Shown in pieces: positions 56,717 through 64,000 of a DNA stretch of 64,000 nucleotides. Below the pieces are notes generated by a model. That model did no database searches. It was given only the letters and a program-made list of their open reading frames with translations, and was not told where the DNA came from. Source of the DNA: Streptomyces sp. CB02959 (GTDB lineage: Bacteria; Actinomycetota; Actinomycetes; Streptomycetales; Streptomycetaceae); the NCBI RefSeq assembly GCF_002803155.1, contig NZ_NNBP01000020.1, positions 54,144 through 118,143 on the forward strand, written 5' to 3'. Each line of letters begins with the position of its first letter. Positions within the stretch are counted from its first letter, which is position 1. A program made the translations under genes and the position numbers.

Positions 56717-58321
56717 TCACGTGCAGCTCTTGTTCTTGGCGGGTGGGGTGCCTTCGAGGAGATAGGTGTTGATGGCGGTGTCGATGCAGTCGCTGCCGCG
56801 GCCGTAGGCCGTGTGGCCGTCGCCGACGTAGGTCAGGAGGGTGGCGCTGGAGAGCTGGCCGGCCAGGCCCTTGGCCCAGGTGTACGGGGTGGCCGGGTCG
56901 CGGGTGGTGCCGACGACGACGATCGGGTCGGCGCCCTTGGCCGCGATGCGGTGGACCATACCGGAGGGCTTGACCGGCCAGTAGGCGCAGTTCAGGGCGG
57001 ACCAGGCGAAGTTGTCACCGAAGACCGGGGACGCCTTGCGGAAGGCGGGCAGGGCGGCGCGGACCTGGTCGGGGCCGGCGAAGGCACCGGGGAGGTCGAG
57101 GCAGTTGACGGCCGGGTTGGCGTACATCTGGTTGGCGTAGTGGCCCGAGGCGTCGCGCTCGTAGTAGCTGTCGGACAGGGCGAGCAGTGCGCGGCCGTTG
57201 CCGTCCTCGGCCTGGGTGATGGCCGCGCGCAGCATGGGCCAGGCTCCCTGGTCGTACATCGCGGCGATCACGCCCGTGGTGGCGAGGGACTCGGTGAGCT
57301 TGCGCTCCTGGCCGGTGTCCAGCGGGTGCGCGTCCAGCTTCTTGAAGAGCGCGGAGAGCCGCCGGCCGGCGTCCTGGGCGTTCTCGGTGCCGAGCGGGCA
57401 GTCCTTCTGCTTCACGCAGTCCTCGGCGAACGCCGTGAAGGCGGTGTTGAAACCGGCGGTCTGGTTGATGTTGGTGGTGCGGGAGTCCAGCGACGGGTTC
57501 ATCGCGCCGTCGAGGACCAGGCGGCCGGAGCGGGTCGGGAAGAGACCGGCGTAGGTCGCGCCGAGGAAGGTTCCGTAGGAGGCGCCCACGTACGTCAGCT
57601 TCTTGTCGCCCAGGACGGCGCGCAGGACGTCCATGTCGCGGGCCGACTCGATGGTGGAGACGTGCGGGAGCAGCTTGCCGGAGTGGGCCTCGCAGCCCTT
57701 GGCGAAGTTGCGGTAGGCGGCGACGAGGGCGTTGACCTCGGCGGGGGTGTCGGGGGTGGTGTCGGTCTGGGTGAAGCGGTCCATCTGGCGGTCGGTGAGG
57801 CATTCGATCGGTTCGCTGCGGGCCACGCCGCGCGGGTCCATGGCGACCATGTCGTACCGCGCCCGGACCGCGGCGGGCTGCGGCGCGTACTGCTGGAGGT
57901 AGTCGATCGCCGAGCCGCCGGGGCCGCCCGGATTGACCAGGAGGGAACCGAGCCGCTGCCCCGGGCCGGTGGACGTCCTGCGGGCCACCGCGAGCTTCAG
58001 GTCGGTGTCCGGGTTGGGCTTGGCGTAGTCCAGGGGCGCCTTCATCGTCGCGCACTGGAAGCCCGCCACGCCGCAGTCGTGCCAGCTCAGCTTCTGGTCG
58101 TAGTACGGACGGAGGTTGGCCGGGATGGCCGTCGGGAGCGGTGCGAGCGGGGTGACGGCGGACGCCGGAGGGTCGGCGCCGGCCTCCGCCGAACGGCTCT
58201 CGGAACCGGCGCCACCGGGGGACGACGGCCCTGACGAGCAGCCGGAGATCAGCAGGACGAGGGCCGCGGCAGCGGCGGCCGCGGCGGTGGTGGTGGAGCG
58301 GAACAGGCGGCTGGGCTGCAT
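56717..58321 (-). CDS. Lipoprotein tripeptidyl-aminopeptidase-like alpha/beta hydrolase
   Basis: 534 residues. The lipobox LISGC (Cys about 28) after an Ala-rich signal indicates a lipoprotein. The fold is that of Streptomyces SlpD/SlpE and tripeptidyl aminopeptidases: oxyanion region LLVNPGGPGGSAIDYLQQYA near 126-145, nucleophile TYVGASYGTFLGATYAGLFP near 243-262, C-terminal Asp (GTTRDPATPY near 474) and His (VGDGHTAYGRGSDC near 500). It would digest exported peptides at the cell surface. Located next to holB in the usual order. Confidence 0.92.
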   Translation of the reverse strand: MQPSRLFRSTTTAAAAAAAALVLLISGCSSGPSSPGGAGSESRSAEAGADPPASAVTPLAPLPTAIPANLRPYYDQKLSWHDCGVAGFQCATMKAPLDYAKPNPDTDLKLAVARRTSTGPGQRLGSLLVNPGGPGGSAIDYLQQYAPQPAAVRARYDMVAMDPRGVARSEPIECLTDRQMDRFTQTDTTPDTPAEVNALVAAYRNFAKGCEAHSGKLLPHVSTIESARDMDVLRAVLGDKKLTYVGASYGTFLGATYAGLFPTRSGRLVLDGAMNPSLDSRTTNINQTAGFNTAFTAFAEDCVKQKDCPLGTENAQDAGRRLSALFKKLDAHPLDTGQERKLTESLATTGVIAAMYDQGAWPMLRAAITQAEDGNGRALLALSDSYYERDASGHYANQMYANPAVNCLDLPGAFAGPDQVRAALPAFRKASPVFGDNFAWSALNCAYWPVKPSGMVHRIAAKGADPIVVVGTTRDPATPYTWAKGLAGQLSSATLLTYVGDGHTAYGRGSDCIDTAINTYLLEGTPPAKNKSCT

Positions 58322-58538
58322 GGCGGTCCCTTGGTGTCGGTCCCCGGTGGGGTCGTTCCCGGTGGTGGCCTGCGTGGCGTTCCTGGTGGCGGCGACTCCC
58401 TCGGCGGTGCGGTGGGCTCCTCGGCGGCGGTGCGGCTCCTGGCTCCTGCCTTCCCGATTCCGGGCCGCCTACGGAGCGTATCCGTAGATGAACGATGTGT
58501 GCGCGATGATCGAGTGGACGGTGGCGGGCGGTGCTCGG

Positions 58539-59795
58539 TCAGCCCGCCCGGAGCGCGACGGTCATGGCCTCGACGGCGAGCAGGGGGGCGACATTGCGCT
58601 CCAGGGCCTCCCGGCAGGCGATCACCGCCTCTATGCGGCGCAGGGTGCGCTCGGGGGTGGATGCGGTGGCGATGCGGCGGACGCTGTCGCCGACCTCGTC
58701 GTTGGCGAGCGGGACGGAGGCACCCATCTGGACGGCGAGGACGTCGCGGTAGAAGCCGGTGAGGTCGACCAGGGCGAGGTCGAGGCTGTCGCGCTGGGTG
58801 CGGGTCGAGCGGCGCTTCTGCCTGTCCTGGAGCTCCTTCATGGCGCCGGCGGTGCCCCGGGGCAGCCGTCCGCCGGTGCCGGCCGCGGCCCCCAGGGCGG
58901 CGCGCAGTTCCTCGGTCTCCTTGACGTCGACCTCCTCGGCGACCTGCTTGGCGTCCTCCCCGGCGGCGTCGATCAGCTCCTGGGCGGCCTTGAGGCAGCC
59001 GCCGATGTCGTCGACGCGGAGGGGGAGCTTCAGCACGGCCGCCCGGCGGGCCCGGGCCCGTTCGTCGGTGGCGAGCCGGCGGGCCCGGTCGATGTGGCCC
59101 TGGGTGGCGCGGGCGGCGCGGTCGGCGGCCTCCGGGTCGATGCCGTCGCGCCGGACGAGGATCTCGGCGACCGCGCTGATCGGCGGCGTACGCAGCGAGA
59201 GGTGGCGGCAGCGCGAGCGGATCGTGGGGAGGACGTCCTCGATGGAGGGCGCGCACAGCAGCCAGACCGTGCGGGGAGCGGGCTCCTCGACGGCCTTGAG
59301 GAGGACGTTGCCGGCGCCCTCGGTGAGGCGGTCGGCGTCCTCCAGGACGATCACCTGCCAGCGGCCGCCGGCCGGCGAGAGCGACGCCCGGCGGACCAGT
59401 TCACGGGTCTCCTTGACGCCGATGGAGAGCAGGTCCGTCCGGACGATCTCGACGTCGGCGTGGGTGCCGACCAGGGTGGTGTGGCAGCCGTCGCAGAACC
59501 CGCAGCCGGGGGCGCCGCCCCCGTGGGTGGAGGAGGCGAGCGCGGCGCGGTCCGGGCTGACGCACTGGAGGGCGGCCGCGAACGCCCGGGCGGCGGTGGC
59601 CCGGCCGGCCCCGGGCGGGCCGGTGAACAGCCAGGCGTGCGTCATCTGGGAGGCGCCGCTCCGCTCCGGTGCGGCCCCGGCCCCCGCTCCACGCGCCGCG
59701 CTCTCGGCGGCCACGATGGCGTCCGCATCGCATGCGGCCGCGGCGAGCTGCTCCGTCACCCGGTCCTGGCCGACCACGTCGTCCCATACCGCCAT
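58539..59795 (-). CDS. holB: DNA polymerase III subunit delta'
   Basis: 418-residue clamp-loader subunit. The AAA fold: WLFTGPPGAGRATAARAFA near 54-72, a four-Cys zinc module (CVSPDRAAL ... GCGFCDGCHT near 76-104), VIVLEDADRLTEGAGNVLLKAVEEP near 146-170, and sensor 1 IRSRCRHLSLRTP. The P-loop has Arg where Lys is usual (GAGRAT), so ATP binding is doubtful, as for E. coli delta'. Downstream of the Tmk fusion, with a terminator between. Confidence 0.92.
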   Translation of the reverse strand: MAVWDDVVGQDRVTEQLAAAACDADAIVAAESAARGAGAGAAPERSGASQMTHAWLFTGPPGAGRATAARAFAAALQCVSPDRAALASSTHGGGAPGCGFCDGCHTTLVGTHADVEIVRTDLLSIGVKETRELVRRASLSPAGGRWQVIVLEDADRLTEGAGNVLLKAVEEPAPRTVWLLCAPSIEDVLPTIRSRCRHLSLRTPPISAVAEILVRRDGIDPEAADRAARATQGHIDRARRLATDERARARRAAVLKLPLRVDDIGGCLKAAQELIDAAGEDAKQVAEEVDVKETEELRAALGAAAGTGGRLPRGTAGAMKELQDRQKRRSTRTQRDSLDLALVDLTGFYRDVLAVQMGASVPLANDEVGDSVRRIATASTPERTLRRIEAVIACREALERNVAPLLAVEAMTVALRAG

Positions 59796-60169
59796 CGCTG
59801 CTGCCGTCCTGTCCGTTCCGCATGTGGTGCGCGGAGGGCGCTTCTGTGGTGCGCCCCTCGCGCGTGTGCTGCTCGTGTCGCCGCGCGGGCGGTGCCACGG
59901 CGGGGCCGGGCGGCACCGCCGCCACAGGCCCGTCGCCGCGCCGTACGCCCCTGGGCGCCCGCCCGGACGACCCGTGCGGTCCGGCCGCCGTGCCCCGGTC
60001 GCCCGGACACGTCCGTCACGACCCGCGCCCTACCCATTGTGGTGCAACCCACTGACAACCGGTCCCGCGCCCGAACGGCTCCCGCGCCCGGAACGGAATA
60101 CGGCCGTGGCCGCAGCGTGCGTGCTGCGGCCACGGCCGTTCGTGCCGGAGGCTCCCGCCCCCGGTCGGG
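59796..60169. other. Gap between tmk and holB with terminator
   Basis: 374 bp. Contains a perfect 17-bp stem ACGGCCGTGGCCGCAGC (60100-60116) / GCTGCGGCCACGGCCGT (60123-60139) with loop GTGCGT, 31 bp after the tmk stop, ending its transcript. The remaining 300 bp must hold the holB promoter; no protein gene is supported. Confidence 0.7.
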
Positions 60170-63100
60170 TCAGCTGCGCCGGCCCCGGCGGCGGCCGTTG
60201 TCGCCCGTGCCGCGGTCGGTGTCCCCGTCCGCGTGCGGGCCGAGGAGCTCGTCGGCGAGGGTCGGCAGATCGTCCAGCGGGGTCTCCTCGGCCCATTCGG
60301 GGCGGGGGCGGCTGCGCCCGGAGGACTCCGCGGGGCGGCCGGTCTCCGGGTCGACCTGCGGGAGTTCGCGGGTCCGCTCGACGCCTCCGCCGGCGTCCCC
60401 GGCGGTGCCGTTCTCCTGGGCGAACATCCACGGCGGCACGCGGTCCGCCGGGTCGCCCTCCCGGACGGGCGGCAGCACGGCGGTCTCCTCGGAGTCAGCG
60501 CCGCCTCCCTGGCGGGCGCCCCGGGCGTCGTCCCGTACGGGCAGGACCGCCGTCTCGTCCGCCGGACCGTGCGCGTCGCGCGGCTCGGGCCGCGGCAGTG
60601 CCGCCGTCCGCTCGCTGTCCCGGTCGGGACCGGAAGCGGAAGACCGGGATCCGGCGCCCGTCCCGGCGTCGCCCTCCTCGGCCATCCGCTTCCGCAGCTG
60701 CGTCACATCCGTCTCCGCGGTCGGCGCCTCGGCCGCCTCCGCCGCCTCCGCCCTGACCTTCGCCTTGGCCCGCGCCTCGGCCGCGGCCGCCGCCTCGGCC
60801 GCCGCGATCCGGGCCTGCTCGGCGCGCAGCAGCGCCTCCTCGGCCTTGCGCTGCTTCTCCAGGCGGCGCTCCTCGGCCTCCTGGCGCAGCCGCGCCTCCT
60901 CCTCGTGCTGCTTGCGCAGCCGCTCCTGCTCGGCGAGGCGGGCCTGCTCCTCCGCCTCGCGGCGGCGACGCTCCTCCTCCGCCGCCTGGCGGGCCTCCTC
61001 GGCGCGCTTACGGGCCTCCTCGGCCTGCCGCGCGGCCTCCCGGGCCTTGGCCTCCTCGGCCTCCCGCCGCTTGCGCTCCTCTTCCTCGGCGCGCAGCTTG
61101 GCGAGCTGCTCCTGGCGTTCCCGCTCCAGGCGCTCCTCCTCGGCCTTGCGCGCGGCCTCCTCCTCTGCCTTGCGGCGGGCCTCCTCCTCGGCCTTGCGGC
61201 GGGCCTCTTCCCGGGCCTCGATCTCGGCCTCGGACAGCGGGAGCACCTGGTCGAGCCGGTGCCGGAGAACGGTGGTGACGGCCTCCGGCTCCTGGGCGGC
61301 GTCGACGACCAGATAGCGCGCGGGGTCGGCGGCGGCCAGGGTGAGGAAGCCGGTCCGGACGCGTGCGTGGAACTCGGCGGGCTCGGACTCCATGCGGTCC
61401 GGCGCCTCGGTGAAGCGCTCGCGGGCCGCGTCCGGTGCGATGTCCAGCAGGACGGTCAGGTGCGGGACCAGGCCGCCCGTGGCCCAGCGGTTGATCCGGG
61501 CGATCTCTGTGGGTGCGAGGTTGCGGCCCGCGCCCTGGTAGGCCACCGACGAGTCGATGTAGCGGTCGGTGATCACCACCGCGCCGCGCTCCAGGGCGGG
61601 CCGGACGACGCTGTCGACGTGGTCGGCGCGGTCGGCCGCGAACATCAGCGCCTCGGCCCGGTCGGACAGCCCGGACGTGGACACGTCCAGGATGATCGAC
61701 CGCAGCCGCTTGCCGATGGCGGTGGCGCCCGGCTCCCGGGTCACCACGACCTCGTGGCCCTTGCCGCGGATCCAGTCCGCCAGCGCCTCGACCTGGGTGG
61801 ACTTGCCGGCCCCGTCGCCGCCCTCCAGGGCGATGAAGAAGCCGGTGGCCGCGGTGGCCTGCTCCGGGTCGCCGCCGCGCACCGCCTCCCGCAGGTCGTG
61901 CCGGAGCGGGACGCCCTGCCGGTCGTCGGTCTTGCCCAGCACCCAGGCGGCGACCGGCAGCAGCAGCGCGCCGACCAGCATCAGGGCGTACGCGGCACCG
62001 CCGTGCGCCAGGACGAAGGCGCCGCTGCCGACCTGGTGCGGGCCGATCAGCCCGGCCAGCAGGGGCGCGACGACGGCGGCCAGCCCGATCGAGAACCGGA
62101 CGACGGCCTGCAGGTGCTCGGTGGTCCGGGCGGTGCGGGACTCCTCGGTCTCCTGGTCCAGCAGGACGTGTCCGGTGTTGGCGGCGATACCGGCGCTGAG
62201 CCCGGCCAGCAGCGCGAGCAGCAGCACCGTCGTGGTGTCCGGGACCAGCCCCATGGCCAGCAGCAGCAGACCGGTGGCGGCGATCGCCAGGGCGAGCAGC
62301 CGGCGCCGGGAGAACCCGGGCAGCACCTTGCGGGCGCCGCGGATGCCCAGGGCGGTACCGCCGGTCAGCGCGAGCACCAGCAGCGCGTAGGTGGCCGGTC
62401 CGGCGCCCAGGTCCACGGCGTGCAGGACCGAGAGCGCGGTGGCCGCGGCGATCGCGGCGGCCACCGCGGCGCAGGCCGGCACCAGCAGCGGGATGGCGCC
62501 GGTGCGGCCCTTGTCGGCGGCGCTGCCGTTCTTGGCCGTGGCCGAGGTGGTCTTCGGGCGGCGCAGGCCCTCCAGGGGGGAGCGCGGCCGCGGCGTCTGC
62601 CCACCGGGCAGCTCGATGAAGTAGAGGATCGAGATGGACGCGGCGAACAGTCCGGCCGCGACGTACGAGCCGAGCGCCGCCTGGTGGAGGTGGAACCACT
62701 CCACGCCGGTCCCCAGCAGCTTCCCGACCAGCGCGCAGACCATCAGCGCGGCGGCCGCGATCGGCAGCGCGACGAAGCCGGTCCGCAGCGACAGTCGCCG
62801 CAGCGCGTCCATGTTGTCGGGCAGCGGCCGGACGGCGGCGCCCTCCGGGGGCGGGGCGGGCAGCAGGGCCGGCGCCGCGCTCTCCCGGGCGACGGTCCAG
62901 AAACGCTCGGCGACGCCGGTGACGAAGACCGTCACCAGCAGCCAGGCCAGTGCGTTGGTGGGCGTCCAGTTGATCCACAGGGGGGCGACGACCAGCAGCG
63001 CGAGCCGCAGCCCGTCCGCGGCAATCATCGTCCAGCGCCGGTCCAGCGGCCCGTCGGCCGCCGTCAGCGCGGACAGCGGCCCCAGCAGGACGGCCCCGAA

Positions 63101-63397
63101 GAGCAGGGTGGCCAGCATCCGCACGCCGAAGACGGCGGTGACGGCGAGGGCGGCGCCCCGATAGCCACCGCCGAACACCGCCTGGCCCCCCAGTGGTACG
63201 TACAGCGCCGCCTGAAGGGCGAGGAGTACCAGGACAAGCAAGGACAGGGCATCGCCGATACCCCCGACGAACTGGGCGCTCCACAGCCGCTTCAGTGGGG
63301 GGAAGCGGAGCAGGGCGCGCACGGCGCGCTCGCGGGAATCGGCTGCGAGGGCGTCTGCGGTGGGGGTCACGACCGTTGGCTGCTCGGCACGCGTCAT
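60170..63397 (-). CDS. tmk: MFS-like membrane domain fused to thymidylate kinase
   Basis: 1075 residues. About 30-510 form a 10-12-segment major-facilitator-like membrane domain. Thymidylate kinase occupies about 519-720: FIALEGGDGAGKSTQVEALA (P-loop), TREPGATAIGKRLRS, DRYIDSSVAYQGAGR. From about 724 to 890 runs an Arg/Glu/Ala-rich coiled coil of repeated RKAEEEA-type units, then an acidic, Arg/Gly/Pro-rich tail. The kinase makes dTDP from dTMP. The fusion is, from memory, known in Streptomyces. It lies between topA and holB; the start is the ATG at 63397. Confidence 0.92.
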   Translation of the reverse strand: MTRAEQPTVVTPTADALAADSRERAVRALLRFPPLKRLWSAQFVGGIGDALSLLVLVLLALQAALYVPLGGQAVFGGGYRGAALAVTAVFGVRMLATLLFGAVLLGPLSALTAADGPLDRRWTMIAADGLRLALLVVAPLWINWTPTNALAWLLVTVFVTGVAERFWTVARESAAPALLPAPPPEGAAVRPLPDNMDALRRLSLRTGFVALPIAAAALMVCALVGKLLGTGVEWFHLHQAALGSYVAAGLFAASISILYFIELPGGQTPRPRSPLEGLRRPKTTSATAKNGSAADKGRTGAIPLLVPACAAVAAAIAAATALSVLHAVDLGAGPATYALLVLALTGGTALGIRGARKVLPGFSRRRLLALAIAATGLLLLAMGLVPDTTTVLLLALLAGLSAGIAANTGHVLLDQETEESRTARTTEHLQAVVRFSIGLAAVVAPLLAGLIGPHQVGSGAFVLAHGGAAYALMLVGALLLPVAAWVLGKTDDRQGVPLRHDLREAVRGGDPEQATAATGFFIALEGGDGAGKSTQVEALADWIRGKGHEVVVTREPGATAIGKRLRSIILDVSTSGLSDRAEALMFAADRADHVDSVVRPALERGAVVITDRYIDSSVAYQGAGRNLAPTEIARINRWATGGLVPHLTVLLDIAPDAARERFTEAPDRMESEPAEFHARVRTGFLTLAAADPARYLVVDAAQEPEAVTTVLRHRLDQVLPLSEAEIEAREEARRKAEEEARRKAEEEAARKAEEERLERERQEQLAKLRAEEEERKRREAEEAKAREAARQAEEARKRAEEARQAAEEERRRREAEEQARLAEQERLRKQHEEEARLRQEAEERRLEKQRKAEEALLRAEQARIAAAEAAAAAEARAKAKVRAEAAEAAEAPTAETDVTQLRKRMAEEGDAGTGAGSRSSASGPDRDSERTAALPRPEPRDAHGPADETAVLPVRDDARGARQGGGADSEETAVLPPVREGDPADRVPPWMFAQENGTAGDAGGGVERTRELPQVDPETGRPAESSGRSRPRPEWAEETPLDDLPTLADELLGPHADGDTDRGTGDNGRRRGRRS

Positions 63398-63472
63398 CCC
63401 GCCAGCCTATCGGGACGGGACACTCCACCGGGCGCCCGCCCGAACAAACGGGCGGATGTGCGGGGGCGCGAA

Positions 63473-63509
63473 AGGGCGGGCCCGCGGAAGGAATCCGCCG
63501 ACCCGCCCT
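63473..63509 (-). terminator. Terminator of topA
   Basis: AGGGCGGG (63473-63480) pairs with CCCGCCCT (63502-63509) around a CGGA/TCCG inner stem, 68 bp after the topA stop; on the minus strand TTTCG follows. Confidence 0.7.
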
Positions 63510-63577
63510 CGTTCCGCGCCGGACCGCGCCGCCGGAACCGCTTCGGTCCCCGGCCCGGTCCCGGCTCAGTCCTCGCT

Positions 63578-64000
63578 TCAGTCCTCGGCCGACGCGGCGG
63601 TCTTCTTGGCCGCCGTCTTGGCCGCGGTCTTCTTGGCGGTGGTCTTCTTCACCGCCGTCTTCTTGGCTGCGGTCTTGGCCGCGGTCTTCTTGGCCGTCGT
63701 CTTCTTCGCCGCCGCCTTCTTGGCCGGCGCCTTCTTGGCGGTCTTCTTCGCCGGGCCCTTGGCGCGCTTCTCCGCCAGCAGCTCGTAGCCGCGCTCGGGC
63801 GTGATCGTCTCGACGTCGTCGTCCCGCCGCAGCGTCGCGTTGGTCTCGCCGTCGGTGACGTACGCGCCGAACCGGCCGTCCTTGACCACCACCGGCTTGC
63901 CGCTGACCGGGTCGGTGCCCAGCTCCTTCAGCGGCGGCTTGGCGGCGGCCCGGCCGCGCTGCTTGGGCTGCGCGTAGATCGCCAGCGCCTCGTCGAGGGT
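63578..64000 (-). CDS. topA: DNA topoisomerase I, C-terminal end only
   Basis: 141 residues of the C-terminus. The DUF/topo_C repeat VVVKDGRFGAYVTDGETNATL and PERGYELLAEKRAKGP lead into a long Lys/Ala tail of repeated AKKTA units (about 70 residues), a feature of actinobacterial TopA that promotes processive relaxation by non-specific DNA binding. The 5' part lies beyond the window. Confidence 0.94.
   Translation of the reverse strand, partial: TLDEALAIYAQPKQRGRAAAKPPLKELGTDPVSGKPVVVKDGRFGAYVTDGETNATLRRDDDVETITPERGYELLAEKRAKGPAKKTAKKAPAKKAAAKKTTAKKTAAKTAAKKTAVKKTTAKKTAAKTAAKKTAASAED

Noticed and set aside
58488..61316. A 942-codon plus-strand open frame over holB and tmk
   Set aside because: Antisense to well-supported genes; the Ser/Arg-rich end only mirrors the coiled-coil codons.
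1..64000. CRISPR arrays, prophage, integrated plasmids or transposase genes
   Set aside because: No regularly spaced repeats and no integrase, Cas, capsid or transposase-like proteins were seen; the only mobile sign is the 37-bp insertion.

Overview
The window is high-GC DNA (about 72% G+C by eye) with the codon use, gene content and gene order of a Streptomyces chromosome. The chaplin/rodlin genes, a TipA-type regulator with its signature promoter, the XRE/ATPase/DUF397 gene trio, the zinc-independent ribosomal protein set and the MFS-thymidylate kinase fusion all point there. Much of the order agrees, from memory, with the core region of the S. coelicolor chromosome around folE-ftsH-hpt-tilS-dac-ppa, tipA and, further right, holB-tmk-topA.

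Left part (1-11.6 kb): the 5' end of a secreted GH75 chitosanase with a palindromic operator; a LuxR-type two-component pair; a MidA-type methyltransferase next to a stand-alone NuoD paralogue; a coiled-coil membrane protein; and a four-gene osmoprotectant ABC transporter (binding protein and two permeases on one strand, the ATPase with CBS domains divergent). Folate and housekeeping block (11-26.3 kb): DUF3180-folK-folB, an NTF2-like gene coupled to folP, an MprF/LysX-like membrane synthase divergent from a membrane-anchored esterase, then folE, ftsH, hpt, tilS, a DUF2342 metalloprotease, a PBP4-type D,D-peptidase and ppa.

Middle (26.4-43.7 kb): a ThrE exporter and a DedA protein separated by a very long imperfect inverted repeat; tipA with a LysE-type exporter; WrbA with glutamate decarboxylase; a PadR regulator, a DinB protein and an aldehyde dehydrogenase; an XRE/anti-sigma-like ATPase/DUF397 trio whose two divergent outer promoters carry the same 27-bp sequence; an ArsR gene coupled to an AHSA1 gene broken by a 37-bp insertion; and a Zur-type divergon of cysteine-poor ribosomal proteins (S18, L31, L33, L28, S14) with a CobW-family protein that has lost its GTPase motifs. 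TatA and a nitrilase follow.

Cell-surface island (44-48 kb): all on the minus strand, a chaplin with an LAXTG sorting signal, two rodlins, a small secreted protein, two short chaplins and a rodlin remnant. These would coat aerial hyphae with amyloid rodlets.

Right part (48-64 kb): an exonuclease-free family A DNA polymerase, a TetR gene, a CrtA-like monooxygenase, a DeoR-like fragment coupled to RidA, an arylamine N-acetyltransferase, an acyltransferase, a glycerophosphodiester phosphodiesterase, tRNA-Thr(CGT), a lipoprotein peptidase, holB, the MFS-Tmk fusion and the 3' end of topA. The observations most worth follow-up are the shared 27-bp operator, the mini-insertion in the AHSA1 gene, the TipA variant lacking Cys214, the CobW pseudo-GTPase, the 370-bp inverted repeat and the chaplin/rodlin island. 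No CRISPR array, prophage or transposase gene was seen.
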